Shown here in pieces: positions 9,086 through 18,018 of a stretch of 64,000 nt of DNA. Every line of letters begins with the position of its first letter. Positions within the stretch are counted from its first letter, which is position 1. A program made the position numbers and the translations under genes. The notes beneath the pieces were generated by a model. It saw only the letters and a program-made list of their open reading frames with translations. It was not told the DNA's origin and ran no database searches. Origin of the DNA: Sulfitobacter alexandrii (GTDB taxonomy: Bacteria > Pseudomonadota > Alphaproteobacteria > Rhodobacterales > Rhodobacteraceae); NCBI RefSeq assembly GCF_001886735.1, contig NZ_CP018076.1:1736001-1800000 (forward strand), given 5' to 3'.

Positions 9086-9774
9086 TCGGAGATGCCGATG
9101 CGGGCAGGGCGGTCGGCACGGAGATTGGCGAGGATGGTCTCTCCGGCCACGGCCGTCTGGCCGACGGCCACCTGCGGTGCGATGCCTTGCGGCAGGTAGA
9201 CATCCAGCCGGCTGCCAAAGCGGATCAGGCCAAAGCGGTGACCGGTCGAGATGCGATCGCCTTCCTTGACGAAACAGACGATCCGCCGCGCCACCAGCCC
9301 GGCGATCTGCACCACGCCAATGCGGGCACCCTCGGGAGTCTGGAGGGTCAGCGAGTTGCGTTCATTGTCCTCGCTCGCCTTGTCCAGCGAGGCGTTCAGG
9401 AACTTGCCGTGCCGATAGACGATGTTCGTCACTTCGCCGGCGACGGGGGCGCGATTCACGTGGCAGTTGAAGACGTTCATGAAGATCGACACGCGGGTGA
9501 GCGGCGCGTTCCCCAGCGCGAGGTCGGCATGCGGTATCACATCCTCGATCAGCGAAACCACACCGTCGGCGGGCGACACCACCAATCCGTCCTGCTGCGG
9601 AACGACCCTTACCGGGTCGCGGAAAAAGTAGTAGCACCAGACGGTTGCGCCCAGGCCAAGCCAGAACAGCGGTTCCCAGACAAGGCCAAGCGCGACGCTG
9701 ATCGCGGCGAAGATCGCCACGAACTTGCGGCCTTCGCGGTGCATCGGCACCGCCACGATCTTGAGCATATTCAT
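9082..9774 (-). CDS. psd: phosphatidylserine decarboxylase proenzyme
   Basis: A 230-residue short-type Psd that converts phosphatidylserine to phosphatidylethanolamine at the inner membrane. The self-cleavage site that generates the pyruvoyl group is the Gly-Ser of [13 protein letters not shown] near the C-terminus. An N-terminal hydrophobic pair of helices and the segments [13 protein letters not shown] and [14 protein letters not shown] are typical of the family. It is 13 bases after dgkA and overlaps pssA. Confidence 0.94.
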   Translation of the reverse strand: MNMLKIVAVPMHREGRKFVAIFAAISVALGLVWEPLFWLGLGATVWCYYFFRDPVRVVPQQDGLVVSPADGVVSLIEDVIPHADLALGNAPLTRVSIFMNVFNCHVNRAPVAGEVTNIVYRHGKFLNASLDKASEDNERNSLTLQTPEGARIGVVQIAGLVARRIVCFVKEGDRISTGHRFGLIRFGSRLDVYLPQGIAPQVAVGQTAVAGETILANLRADRPARIGISE

Positions 9775-9787
9775 ATCTTTGTTCTCT

Positions 9788-10192
9788 CTATCCAGCGAAG
9801 GAACGCAGCATCACCGCGCCCAGGAAGACGCCGTTGGCACAGAGCAGACACATCGTCGCCAGCGAGCCCAAATCCTTGGCGTCGCGTGCGAACGCCGCCC
9901 AGTCCGGGCTGAGGTGATCGACGATGCATTCGATCGCCGTGTTGAGCGCCTCGACGGCGACCAGACCGAAGAACAGGACCAGCAGGATGGCGTAGTCCGT
10001 CGCCTCGGCCCCGGCGAAGGCCAGAAGCCCGAATCCCAAAAGCAGAGCAAGCACGATATGTCGGAATGCGGTCTCTTGCCAGAGCCTGCGAAGCCCGCCC
10101 AGCGAATAGCCGGCCGCCGCGAAAACATGGGCGATCCCGGTCACGCGGGCCGGCTTGACTGGCGGGGAACTGGTGAAGGGGGGGCGGGTCAT
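9788..10192 (-). CDS. dgkA: diacylglycerol kinase
   Basis: A 134-residue DgkA-type membrane kinase, phosphorylating diacylglycerol to phosphatidic acid. The hallmark segments [15 protein letters not shown] and [12 protein letters not shown] are present, flanked by three membrane helices. The N-terminus is about ten residues longer than the common form. Its ATG overlaps the stop of the phosphoethanolamine transferase gene. The transferase releases diacylglycerol from phosphatidylethanolamine, so DgkA here would recycle its by-product. Confidence 0.94.
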   Translation of the reverse strand: MTRPPFTSSPPVKPARVTGIAHVFAAAGYSLGGLRRLWQETAFRHIVLALLLGFGLLAFAGAEATDYAILLVLFFGLVAVEALNTAIECIVDHLSPDWAAFARDAKDLGSLATMCLLCANGVFLGAVMLRSFAG

Positions 10193-11841
10193 TTCTGGGC
10201 GACTTTCTGGTTGCTGCGGCAGGATGCGAAGATATCCAGCGCTGGATCGTGTACCTCGGTCGAGATGTCCAGCATCCCCAGGAGGGAATGGAACAGGTTG
10301 TCATGCGACAGTTGGTCGTCGGCCTTCTTCGCGAGGCAGGTCGCATCCAGCCCGAAGGTCGCCTTGAAACCCTCAGAAAGCCACAGGACCATCGGCACCG
10401 TGGTCTGAACGTCGGGCGCCATGAAATAGGGCGAACCGTGAAGGTAGAGGCCGGATTCTCCCAGCGATTCACCGTGGTCCGAGACGTAGACCAGGGCGGT
10501 ATCGAGGGTCTTCTGCGCCGCAAGCAGGTCGATCATCGCGGCCAGAACGCTGTCGGTATAGGCGATGGTATTGTCGTAGGCGTTGACGATTTCCTCGCTG
10601 GTGCATTCCTTGAACTCGGCAGTTCGGCAGGCCGGAGCGAAGCGTTCGAATTCCGGTGGATACCTGAGGTAATAGGTCGGGCCATGGCTGCCGATCTGGT
10701 GCAGGACCAGCACGGTATCCTGCTTCAGGTCTTTGACGTAAGACCTTAATTCGTCTATTAAAATGCCATCCATGCATTCGCCTGCCGCGCAGAATTCCGG
10801 ATTGTCGGCATGGGTGAGACTTCGGCTGTCGAGCCGCTTGGCGAGCCCCTTGTCCCCGGTGTTGTTGTCCCACCATTCCACATGCAGCCCCGCGTGGTCG
10901 AGCACGTCCAGCACGTTCTGGTGCGCGACACCGTTTTCGTAGGAATACCCCGAACGCGTGAACTTGGAGAACATGCAGGGCAGGGACACCGCCGTGGCCG
11001 TCCCGCAGGAGGCGACGTTGCTGAAGTTCATGACACGCCGTTCCGCAAGCATGGGGGTGGTATCCCGCTCATACCCGTTCAGGCCGAAATTCTGCGCACG
11101 GGCGGTCTCGCCCGCCACCACGATCGTCAGCATCGGCTTGCGGCGTCCCTCATATGACGCGCCGCGGTGGGCGTCCGCCTCGATCGGCTCCGCTTCCACG
11201 TGGGCGGTGGCGCTGACCATCCGCACGTAGCGGATCGCGCCCACCATCGGCGCGAAGGGCTGAAAGCTGCTCATCAGGTCCTTTCGTTCGCGGAACACGG
11301 CGGCATAGGACTTCAGGTCCGCCAGCAGGAACCCGGCGGTCAGCCCCAGCAGCAGAAACAGGCTGACGACAGGGAACAGCAGCGTCTTCAGGCGACGCTG
11401 GGGTTTGATGCGGACGAGCCAGACCACCACGGCGGGCAGAACGCCGGTCAGCAGGACCTGCGCCACGAAACTGAAGGTGACCAGATGTTTCGATTCGGTG
11501 ACCGTGGTGACCATCACGTTCTGGATCATGTCCCGGTCGACGATCACGCCCAGCCTGTCCATGTAGTAGGAAGTGACCGACCCGAGTATCAGGACGAACG
11601 TCAGGAACGGCTTCACCGTGTAAGGGAAGGAAAAGACGCTCAGCACCGCAAGCGCGAGGCAGAATACCGCCGCGATGAACCCGGCGAAGGAAAGCGGATG
11701 CCCGGCAAAGATTTCCGAGCCGAGCCGCCAGAAGGTCGCGTTGTGAACGGCAAAGATGAACAGCGCGGTGAGCAGGCTCAGGGTCAGCGGTGTGAAGGCC
11801 GGGCGCTCCGGCCAGGTCATGAGGCGGTGTTTGGGGATCAT
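10189..11841 (-). CDS. eptA: lipid A phosphoethanolamine transferase (EptA/PmrC type)
   Basis: A 550-residue inner-membrane enzyme with about five N-terminal helices (to residue 170) and a periplasmic sulfatase-fold domain. The nucleophile Thr lies in VVAGETARAQNFGLNGY, and the metal site is completed by VYVSDHGESLGE with the following YLHGSPYFMAP. The family moves phosphoethanolamine from phosphatidylethanolamine to lipid A phosphates or core sugars, lowering surface charge. It is the first gene of a six-gene operon that also makes the donor lipid. Lipid A as acceptor is inferred; other glycans are possible. Confidence 0.9.
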   Translation of the reverse strand: MIPKHRLMTWPERPAFTPLTLSLLTALFIFAVHNATFWRLGSEIFAGHPLSFAGFIAAVFCLALAVLSVFSFPYTVKPFLTFVLILGSVTSYYMDRLGVIVDRDMIQNVMVTTVTESKHLVTFSFVAQVLLTGVLPAVVVWLVRIKPQRRLKTLLFPVVSLFLLLGLTAGFLLADLKSYAAVFRERKDLMSSFQPFAPMVGAIRYVRMVSATAHVEAEPIEADAHRGASYEGRRKPMLTIVVAGETARAQNFGLNGYERDTTPMLAERRVMNFSNVASCGTATAVSLPCMFSKFTRSGYSYENGVAHQNVLDVLDHAGLHVEWWDNNTGDKGLAKRLDSRSLTHADNPEFCAAGECMDGILIDELRSYVKDLKQDTVLVLHQIGSHGPTYYLRYPPEFERFAPACRTAEFKECTSEEIVNAYDNTIAYTDSVLAAMIDLLAAQKTLDTALVYVSDHGESLGESGLYLHGSPYFMAPDVQTTVPMVLWLSEGFKATFGLDATCLAKKADDQLSHDNLFHSLLGMLDISTEVHDPALDIFASCRSNQKVAQK

Positions 11842-11885
11842 TGGTCGGGGTCCGCATTGTGATGTCCTGCGGTCTTGACCAGTGC

Positions 11886-11905
11886 AACCTTACGCGAACC
11901 TTACG
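11886..11905 (-). promoter_or_regulatory. candidate response-regulator box upstream of eptA operon
   Basis: A perfect 9-bp direct repeat, AACCTTACG-CG-AACCTTACG, with an 11-bp period. Its core reads CTTACG-N5-CTTACG, one base per half from the PmrA box CTTAAG-N5-CTTAAG. It sits 45-64 bases upstream of the eptA start, where an OmpR-family activator would bind next to a core promoter. Autoregulation by the operon's own regulator is inferred. Confidence 0.55.
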
Positions 11906-11951
11906 ATCCTGACGGGGTGCGCACATATTCGCCCACATACCGGGCCGAAAT

Positions 11952-11975
11952 GAAAAAAGCGCCCCATGGGGCGCC
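11952..11975 (-). terminator. Rho-independent terminator of the YcbK-like gene
   Basis: On the minus strand the palindrome GCGCCCC-AT-GGGGCGC (11959-11974) is followed by six T residues. It lies 36 bases past the stop of the 12011-12580 gene and just upstream of the eptA regulatory region. Confidence 0.85.
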
Positions 11976-12010
11976 TTGCACATCGGATCAGATGTAGCGA
12001 GAGGGGGCGG

Positions 12011-12580
12011 TCAGCCGCCCCAGCTGCGGACCTGGCCGCAATCCATGTGCACGAAGTTGGAACCGGAATACCGGCCGACACCGCCACCGTGGCAGGCCAT
12101 CGCGGCTTTCGCGACCTGGTTGACCGAACGCGACGCGAGCCGCAGGTCGGCGGCCTGACCGCGCAGGTGCAGCGAATTCTTGGCCACGCCGCTGGACCGG
12201 GCGCGCAGCATCGCGTTGGTTTGCGGGCTGCGGTAACCGGAAAGCAGCATGTAGGGTTCGTTGACCTCGAGCAGGTTGTGCGACGCGGCCATGATGTCGA
12301 TCGTCCGAAGGTCGATGTTCTTGACCAGATCGTTGCGCCAGTCGCGCATGAAGTAGGTGACTTCCTGAACCGCGTCCTTGATGTACTGGCCTTCGATCCA
12401 GTAGATCATGTCGAGGCGTTCGCCGGTCCGGCCGGAATACATGCGGATCCGGCGGATATCGCCAGCGCCGCGAAGGAAGCCTGCTGCATTGGAATATGTG
12501 GGTGCTGATGCTACAGCGGTTGCTGCGAATGCGCCGAGCAGGGCGCGCCGGGTCATACCCGAAGAGCTGGTGCCTGTCAT
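12011..12580 (-). CDS. YcbK-like M15 family peptidase (DUF882), Tat-exported
   Basis: The ATG at 12580 gives 189 residues. The N-terminus MTRRALLGAFAATAVASA resembles a twin-arginine signal. The rest is a small zinc peptidase of the M15/YcbK group: SGYRSPQTNAMLR (residues 114-126), SLHLRGQAADLR with His138 and Asp145, and FVHMDCG with His178 give the HxxxxxxD...H zinc site. Such proteins act on periplasmic peptidoglycan. The divergent neighbour is an L,D-transpeptidase, so the pair likely share envelope functions. Confidence 0.88.
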   Translation of the reverse strand: MTGTSSSGMTRRALLGAFAATAVASAPTYSNAAGFLRGAGDIRRIRMYSGRTGERLDMIYWIEGQYIKDAVQEVTYFMRDWRNDLVKNIDLRTIDIMAASHNLLEVNEPYMLLSGYRSPQTNAMLRARSSGVAKNSLHLRGQAADLRLASRSVNQVAKAAMACHGGGVGRYSGSNFVHMDCGQVRSWGG

Positions 12581-12895
12581 AATCTCTGTCCCGTCATCTC
12601 TGCCTGTGGCCATGATGTTACATGGGCCGTTCATCTCTTCCCCAGATGCAACATCGTTATTGCATAGCGGTTTTTCTTTACCAAGGGCTGAATCCAAAAG
12701 GTTCCGAACCGATGCAATTTTCGGCGAGATTTTGCGCATTTTTTGCCGTGGGGCCCATGACCCCATAAAAACAGGTGCTTTTTTCGCATCAGGTGTGCCG
12801 CGGTCGACGCAACTGTTGCAAATGTGAATGGACAGTCTACCTGCGGGGCCCGAAAACTTGGTCCTGCTACTGCTCGTATTTTCAAGGGGGAATTC
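12581..12895. other. 315-bp divergent intergenic region
   Basis: An A+T-rich stretch between the divergent ycbK-like and L,D-transpeptidase genes. It contains small inverted repeats, TGGGG-cccatga-CCCCA around 12750 and GCAAC-t-GTTGC around 12815. It should hold both promoters; I could not assign -35/-10 elements with confidence and see no gene. Confidence 0.5.
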
Positions 12896-14509
12896 ATGAC
12901 AGGCATTTTCACGGGCGGTCGACGTCTGGCACTCACGGCGATGGCGGCAATCGTCCTTGCGATCCTTGTTGCCGCTGTCCCGGCGCAGGCCCAGATCACG
13001 GCGTTCAAGCAGGCGGTCGCAGAGGCCGCGGCGGACGATGCGGACATCGCGGCCTTCTACCGGGACAATGGCTACCAGCCGATCTGGACGGCGCCCGATG
13101 ATGCCAGTCGCGCGCGCCGCGCGGAACTGATGCGGGCCATCCGGATGGCGGGCTCTCACGGGTTGCCGGTGGCGCGCTACGATCCGACCGGTTTGCTGGC
13201 CCGGCTGCGTTCGGTGCGCTCCACGCGGGACCGTGGCCTTGCCGAAGTCGAGCTGAGCAAGGTTTTCCTGACCTATGCCCGCGACATCCAGACGGGCGTG
13301 CTGACCCCCAAGAGAATCGACAGCCGGATCGTGCGTGAAATCCCCTATCGCGACCGGGGTGCCTACCTGTCGGGAATCGCCACCTCGCAACCCGCCGCCT
13401 TCTTCCGCGCGCTGCCCCCGCGCAGCATGGAATACAACGCCCTGCTGAAAGAGAAGATGGCCATGGAACAGCTTCTGGCCAGCGGCGGCTGGGGGCCTCG
13501 TGTGCCCGACACCAAGCTGGAGCGCGGCGCGACCGGCCCGGCGGTGATCGCCCTGCGCAACCGGCTGATCGCCATGGACTACCTTGCCCGCACCAATGGC
13601 CGGACATTCGATCAGGCGATGCTCGACGCGGTCAAGCAGTTCCAGCTCGATCACGGGCTGAACGACGATGGAATCGTCGGGGGCGAGACGCTCAAGCAGA
13701 TCAACGTGGACGTGGAGACGCGGTTGCAGTCCGTTCTCGTTGCGCTGGAGCGGGAGCGCTGGTTCAACACGGAACGCGGCAAGCGTCACATTCTGGTGAA
13801 CCTGCCGGACTTCACCGCCAAGGTCATCGACGATGGCGTCGTGACCTTCGAGACCCGCGCGGTGGTGGGGGCCAATCGCGACGACCGTCCGACCCCGGAA
13901 TTCTCGGACGAGATGGATCACATGGTCATCAATCCGAGCTGGTACGTGCCCCGCTCCATCGTCACGAACGAGTACCTTCCGGCCCTTCGGCGCAACCCGA
14001 ACGCGGCCAGCCACATCATCATCACCGACAGCAGGGGCCGCAGGGTAAACCGCAACGCGGTCAACTTCTCGCGCTATTCGGCGCGGAACTTTCCCTATTC
14101 CATGCGCCAGCCGCCGAGCCGGTCGAACGCGCTGGGGCTGGTGAAGTTCATGTTCCCCAACAAGTACAACATCTACCTGCACGACACGCCTGCCAAGGAC
14201 CTGTTCGCCCGCGACGTGCGTGCCTTCAGCCATGGCTGCGTCCGGCTGGCCGATCCGTTCGACTTTGCCTACACGCTGCTTTCGCGTCAGACGGACGATC
14301 CCGAGGGTGAATTCCAGCGTATCCTGCGCACCGGGAACGAGACCCGCGTGAACCTCGAACAGCCGGTACCGGTGCATATCATCTATCGCACCGCGGTGAC
14401 CAACGCGCGCGGCCATACGGAGTACCGCGCCGACATCTATGGGCGGGACGCGAAAATCTGGAACGCGCTTGCCAACGCGGGGGTGGTCTTGGGCGGCGTT
14501 CAGGGGTAG
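12896..14509 (+). CDS. murein L,D-transpeptidase (YcbB-like, YkuD catalytic domain)
   Basis: The ATG at 12896 follows an AAGGGGG ribosome-binding site and gives 537 residues with a signal peptide (ALTAMAAIVLAILVAAVPAQA). Domains in order: an N-terminal YcbB-type region (DNGYQPIWTAPDD), a peptidoglycan-binding domain (LERGATGPAVIALRNRL to GIVGGETLKQIN) and a YkuD domain with NPSWYVPRS and the active site HDTPAKDLF...FSHGCVRLADP, nucleophile Cys448. It would form 3-3 cross-links or related bonds in the periplasm. lpxD starts 31 bases later. Confidence 0.92.
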   Translation: MTGIFTGGRRLALTAMAAIVLAILVAAVPAQAQITAFKQAVAEAAADDADIAAFYRDNGYQPIWTAPDDASRARRAELMRAIRMAGSHGLPVARYDPTGLLARLRSVRSTRDRGLAEVELSKVFLTYARDIQTGVLTPKRIDSRIVREIPYRDRGAYLSGIATSQPAAFFRALPPRSMEYNALLKEKMAMEQLLASGGWGPRVPDTKLERGATGPAVIALRNRLIAMDYLARTNGRTFDQAMLDAVKQFQLDHGLNDDGIVGGETLKQINVDVETRLQSVLVALERERWFNTERGKRHILVNLPDFTAKVIDDGVVTFETRAVVGANRDDRPTPEFSDEMDHMVINPSWYVPRSIVTNEYLPALRRNPNAASHIIITDSRGRRVNRNAVNFSRYSARNFPYSMRQPPSRSNALGLVKFMFPNKYNIYLHDTPAKDLFARDVRAFSHGCVRLADPFDFAYTLLSRQTDDPEGEFQRILRTGNETRVNLEQPVPVHIIYRTAVTNARGHTEYRADIYGRDAKIWNALANAGVVLGGVQG

Positions 14510-14540
14510 TTCTGCCCCTGCAAATGCAGGGGACGACGCC

Positions 14541-15632
14541 ATGGGCCACACGGTCAGGGAAATTGCCGACAGCATCGGTGCGCGGGCCGAAGGGGATCTG
14601 GATCTGGTCATCCGCAGGGCTTCGGAGCCGGCCAGCGCCGGCCCCGACGACCTCGCCATGGCCTCGACCCCCAAGTATGCAGGCATGCTGTCGCAGGGCC
14701 AGGCACGAGTGGCCATGCTGTGGCCCGGCGCCGACTGGCAAAGCCTCGGGCTGCGCGCGGCGATCCTGCCGGAACGGCCCCGCTTCGCGATGTCGGGGCT
14801 CACGCGGATGCTTGATCCGGGGCAGGGCTTCGCGGCGGGGATTCACCCATCCGCCGTGATCGACGACAGCGCCGAACTGGGCGAGGGTGTCAGCGTCGGC
14901 CCCCTTGCGGTGATCTCCGCCGGCGCCCGCATCGGCGCGAACTCTGTGATCGGACCGCAGTGTTTCATCGGCATGGATGCCGTCCTCGGGCCGGATTGTT
15001 TCCTGCGTGAAATGGTCAGCATCGGCGCGCGCGTGCAAATCGGGGCACGGTTCATCGCCCAGCCGGGGGCGCGGATCGGCGGGGACGGTTTCTCCTTCGT
15101 CACCCCCGAGGCGGGGGCCGTGGAACATGCCCGCAAGACGCTGGGCGACCAGGGCACCGCGCGGCCGCAATCCTGGGCCCGGATCCATTCGCTGGGGGCG
15201 GTCACCATCGGCGACGACGTGGAGATCGGGATGAACACGACCGTGGACAGCGGCACGATCCGCGACACGCGCATCGGCAACGGCACCAAGCTCGACTGCC
15301 AGATCCAGATCGGCCACAATGTAGTTGTCGGCAACGACACGCTGATTTGCGCGCAGGTCGGCATCGCCGGGTCATCCGTGATCGGCAACAATGTCGTGCT
15401 GGGCGGACAGTCCGGAATCAGCGACAACATCTTCGTCGGTGACCGCGTGATCCTCGGGGCAGGGACCAAGGCCCTTTCCAACGTGCCGGCGGGGCGGACG
15501 ATGCTGGGCTATCCCGCCACGCAGATGGAAAACCAGCTGGAAATCTACAAGGCCCTGCGCCGGCTGCCCCGTCTGCTTCGCGAGGTCGCATCCCTGCGAA
15601 AGGTGGTTTCCAAATCGGACGGGGATGACTAA
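14541..15632 (+). CDS. lpxD: UDP-3-O-(3-hydroxyacyl)glucosamine N-acyltransferase LpxD
   Basis: From the ATG at 14541 (363 residues) the protein has the LpxD N-terminal uridine-binding domain (VREIADSIGARAEGDLD, then STPKYAGML) and a long left-handed beta-helix of hexapeptide repeats from about residue 100, with IQIGHNVVVGNDTLICAQVGIAG-type coils containing the catalytic His. A short C-terminal helix follows. It adds the N-linked hydroxyacyl chain in lipid A synthesis. It is not in the usual bamA-lpxD-fabZ-lpxA setting but next to an acyl carrier protein and a ketoacyl synthase, which suggests a second or specialised LpxD. Confidence 0.9.
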   Translation: MGHTVREIADSIGARAEGDLDLVIRRASEPASAGPDDLAMASTPKYAGMLSQGQARVAMLWPGADWQSLGLRAAILPERPRFAMSGLTRMLDPGQGFAAGIHPSAVIDDSAELGEGVSVGPLAVISAGARIGANSVIGPQCFIGMDAVLGPDCFLREMVSIGARVQIGARFIAQPGARIGGDGFSFVTPEAGAVEHARKTLGDQGTARPQSWARIHSLGAVTIGDDVEIGMNTTVDSGTIRDTRIGNGTKLDCQIQIGHNVVVGNDTLICAQVGIAGSSVIGNNVVLGGQSGISDNIFVGDRVILGAGTKALSNVPAGRTMLGYPATQMENQLEIYKALRRLPRLLREVASLRKVVSKSDGDD

Positions 15633-15664
15633 ATCGTCCCCGAGTACCGAAGGGAAGGTCTGTC

Positions 15665-15922
15665 ATGAACACCACGGATCAGGTCATCGCGATCATCGCC
15701 GAACAGGCCATGCTGGAGCCGGAGGACGTCACGCTGGACAGCACGCCCGAGGAACTGGGGATCGACAGTATGGGGCTGGTCGAAAGCATCTTTGCCATCG
15801 AGGAAGCCTTCGACATATCGATCCCCTTCAATGCGAATGAACCCGCGGCGTCGGATTTCGACATCTCCAGTGTCCGCACCATCGTCGCCGGGATCGAACG
15901 CCTGAGGGCCGAACAGGGCTGA
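15665..15922 (+). CDS. acyl carrier protein (dedicated)
   Basis: An 85-residue acidic protein with the phosphopantetheine site Ser35 in EELGIDSMGLVESIF. A strong ribosome-binding site (GAAGGGAAGG) precedes it. It differs from housekeeping AcpP around the site (DSMG in place of DSLD) and at the C-terminus. Placement between lpxD and a ketoacyl synthase, 32 and 6 bases away, suggests it carries a particular lipid A acyl chain. Confidence 0.88.
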   Translation: MNTTDQVIAIIAEQAMLEPEDVTLDSTPEELGIDSMGLVESIFAIEEAFDISIPFNANEPAASDFDISSVRTIVAGIERLRAEQG

Positions 15923-15928
15923 CATGGC

Positions 15929-17137
15929 ATGAAGCGCGTCGTCATCACCGGGGCGGGAACCATCAACGCCCTTGGCCAGAATGTGCCACAGACGCTTGCC
16001 GCCATGCGTGAAGGCGTTTGCGGGATCGGGCCCTTGTCCTTTCGCGACGTGGAGCGGCTTCAGATCCAGATCGGTGGGCAAGTCCGCGATTTCCACGCCG
16101 AGGCGCGCTACAATCGCCAGCAGATTTCCCTTTACGACCGGTTCACGCTCTTCACGCTCGAAGCCGCACGCGAGGCGATCGAACAGTCCGGCCTCGTCTT
16201 CTCGGGAGAGCTGGCGGCGCGGACCGGTGTGGTGCTGGGCACGGCGGGCGGCGGGGTTTCGACGTGGGATGACAATTACCGTGCCGTCTACGAAGAGGGC
16301 AAGAACCGGGTACACCCCTTCGTCGTCCCGAAGCTGATGAACAATGCCGCGGCCAGCCATGTCAGCATGGAATGGAACCTCAAGGGGCCGTCCTTTACCG
16401 TCTCCACCGCCTGTGCGTCGTCGAACCACGCGATGGCGCAGGCTTTTGCCATGGTCCGCTCCGGGATGGCGCCCGCGATGGTCACCGGCGGTTCCGAAAG
16501 CATGCTGTGCTTCGGCGGGGTCAAGGCGTGGGAAGGGCTGCGGGTGATGAGCCGCGATGCCTGCCGTCCGTTTTCCGCCAATCGCAATGGCATGGTGCAG
16601 GGCGAAGGCGCGGGGATCTTTGTCTTCGAAGAGATGTCGCATGCCATGAAACGGGGCGCCGACATCCTTTGCGAAGTGGTGGGCTTTGCCATGACGTCTG
16701 ACGCGAGCGATATCGTCATGCCCTCCAAGGCGGGGGCGGCCCGCGCCATCACCGGCGCGCTGGAAGACGCCCGCATCGACCGGGAAGAGGTCGGCTATAT
16801 CAACGCGCACGGCACGGGGACGGCCGCCAACGACAAGACCGAATGTGCGGCTGTCGCGGATGCCTTCGGCCCGCATGCCGACAACCTCATGATCTCCTCG
16901 ACCAAGTCGATGCATGGCCACCTGATCGGTGGCACCGGAGCGGTTGAGCTGCTGGCCTGCATCATGGCGCTGCGCGACGGTGTGATCGCGCCCACGATCG
17001 GCTACGAGGAACCCGACCCGGAATGTGCGCTGGACGTGGTTCCCAATACGGCGCGCGAGGCGAAGGTCAAGGTGGCGTTGTCCAACGCCTTCGCCTTCGG
17101 CGGCATGAACGCCGTGCTGGCCCTGCGCGCGGTCTGA
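15929..17137 (+). CDS. beta-ketoacyl-ACP synthase, FabF-like
   Basis: A 402-residue thiolase-fold condensing enzyme. Catalytic residues are visible: Cys162 in VSTACASSNHA, His294 in NAHGTGT, Lys326 and His331 in STKSMHGHLIGGTG. The C-terminal NAFAFGGMNAVL segment is typical. It differs from housekeeping FabF (for example HGTGT for HGTST), as in specialised KAS proteins that elongate unusual acyl chains. It follows the acp gene by 6 bases. The product could be an unusual lipid A fatty acid; this is inference from the neighbours. Confidence 0.9.
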   Translation: MKRVVITGAGTINALGQNVPQTLAAMREGVCGIGPLSFRDVERLQIQIGGQVRDFHAEARYNRQQISLYDRFTLFTLEAAREAIEQSGLVFSGELAARTGVVLGTAGGGVSTWDDNYRAVYEEGKNRVHPFVVPKLMNNAAASHVSMEWNLKGPSFTVSTACASSNHAMAQAFAMVRSGMAPAMVTGGSESMLCFGGVKAWEGLRVMSRDACRPFSANRNGMVQGEGAGIFVFEEMSHAMKRGADILCEVVGFAMTSDASDIVMPSKAGAARAITGALEDARIDREEVGYINAHGTGTAANDKTECAAVADAFGPHADNLMISSTKSMHGHLIGGTGAVELLACIMALRDGVIAPTIGYEEPDPECALDVVPNTAREAKVKVALSNAFAFGGMNAVLALRAV

Positions 17138-17167
17138 CGCGGAACCGCCGACACCGTACCGGACAAC

Positions 17168-17197
17168 GAAAAAGGCCGCCCCGGGATCGGGACGGCC
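17168..17197 (-). terminator. Rho-independent terminator of ialB
   Basis: On the minus strand GGCCGTCCC pairs with GGGGCGGCC around a short loop (one mismatch), followed by five T. It lies 27 bases past the ialB stop. The same hairpin may slow transcription arriving from the ketoacyl synthase side. Confidence 0.75.
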
Positions 17198-17223
17198 CTG
17201 TGTGTCGCGTGAGGAGCGGGCGA

Positions 17224-17886
17224 TTATTGCTCGATCACGGATGCCTTGTCGTAGCTGGCGGTGAACCCGTCGAGCGACAGGCTCAGCTTGACCTGCTGGT
17301 CAGGCGCCAATGCCGGAACGATGGTGATGACAGCTTCCTTGCCGCGTTTGAACGCCGCGACGTCGTCTGCTGTCAGGCCAAGGCGCACGTAGCAGCCGAC
17401 CGGGTTGCAGAACGCGTAAGGGTAGCGCCGTGCCTTGCCGCCGTCGACCGAGATCGTCAGCTGCTGCGGCAGCGCGGTTTCAAGGGGCACCACGATCGTC
17501 GCGCCAGCGGCGGCCTTGCCACCGTCGGGCAGACGGAACAGCGAGAATTCCGCCACCGGTGCGCCCTGGCCGTCATCCAGAAGCTGGTACATCTGGCAGG
17601 GTTCGTTGCCTTCCGCGTCCTGGATGCAGCGCATTTCCCAGGAGCCGATCACTTCCTTGGTGTAGGGCTTGCCGACTTCGGGCGTGCCGTCGGCATCCTC
17701 TCCGAGGCTGAGCTGATCCTCGATCGCGGCCGCGTTGCCCGTCTCTTCGGAGGTCGCATTTTCCTGCTCGGTCTGTGCGGGCTGCTCAGTTGTGGCTGGG
17801 GCGTCTGTCGTCTGCGCGAAAAGCGCCGCGGGGCTCGCACAGGCGAGGGCCACGGCGATGGGCAGTGCTGTCAGAAATCTACTCAT
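17224..17886 (-). CDS. invasion associated locus B (IalB) family protein, secreted
   Basis: A 220-residue protein with a Sec signal (MSRFLTALPIAVALACASPAALFA). A low-complexity Thr/Glu/Gln stretch (residues 25-60) is followed by the IalB domain with GSWEMRC...EPCQMYQ and YAFCNPVGCYVRLGL, four cysteines likely paired in the periplasm. Named after a Bartonella erythrocyte-invasion factor, the family is common in free-living alphaproteobacteria and its role there is not established. Transcribed alone and closed by its own terminator. Confidence 0.88.
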   Translation of the reverse strand: MSRFLTALPIAVALACASPAALFAQTTDAPATTEQPAQTEQENATSEETGNAAAIEDQLSLGEDADGTPEVGKPYTKEVIGSWEMRCIQDAEGNEPCQMYQLLDDGQGAPVAEFSLFRLPDGGKAAAGATIVVPLETALPQQLTISVDGGKARRYPYAFCNPVGCYVRLGLTADDVAAFKRGKEAVITIVPALAPDQQVKLSLSLDGFTASYDKASVIEQ

Positions 17887-18018
17887 GTCAAATCCACGTT
17901 GGTTGCGTTACCGCGCTCTACCATGATGGCTTGACGATGTCAGCGGGCAGGCACGGAAAAGTGCGAAATCACACGCGAATTCCCGCTGATCTCATCACCG
18001 ATTGAAAGCCGTAAACGC

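Noticed and set aside
12581..14803. Very long minus-strand open frame continuing upstream of the YcbK-like gene
   Set aside because: It is antisense to the well-supported L,D-transpeptidase and lpxD genes; only the part from the ATG at 12580 has family motifs, a signal sequence and a ribosome-binding site.
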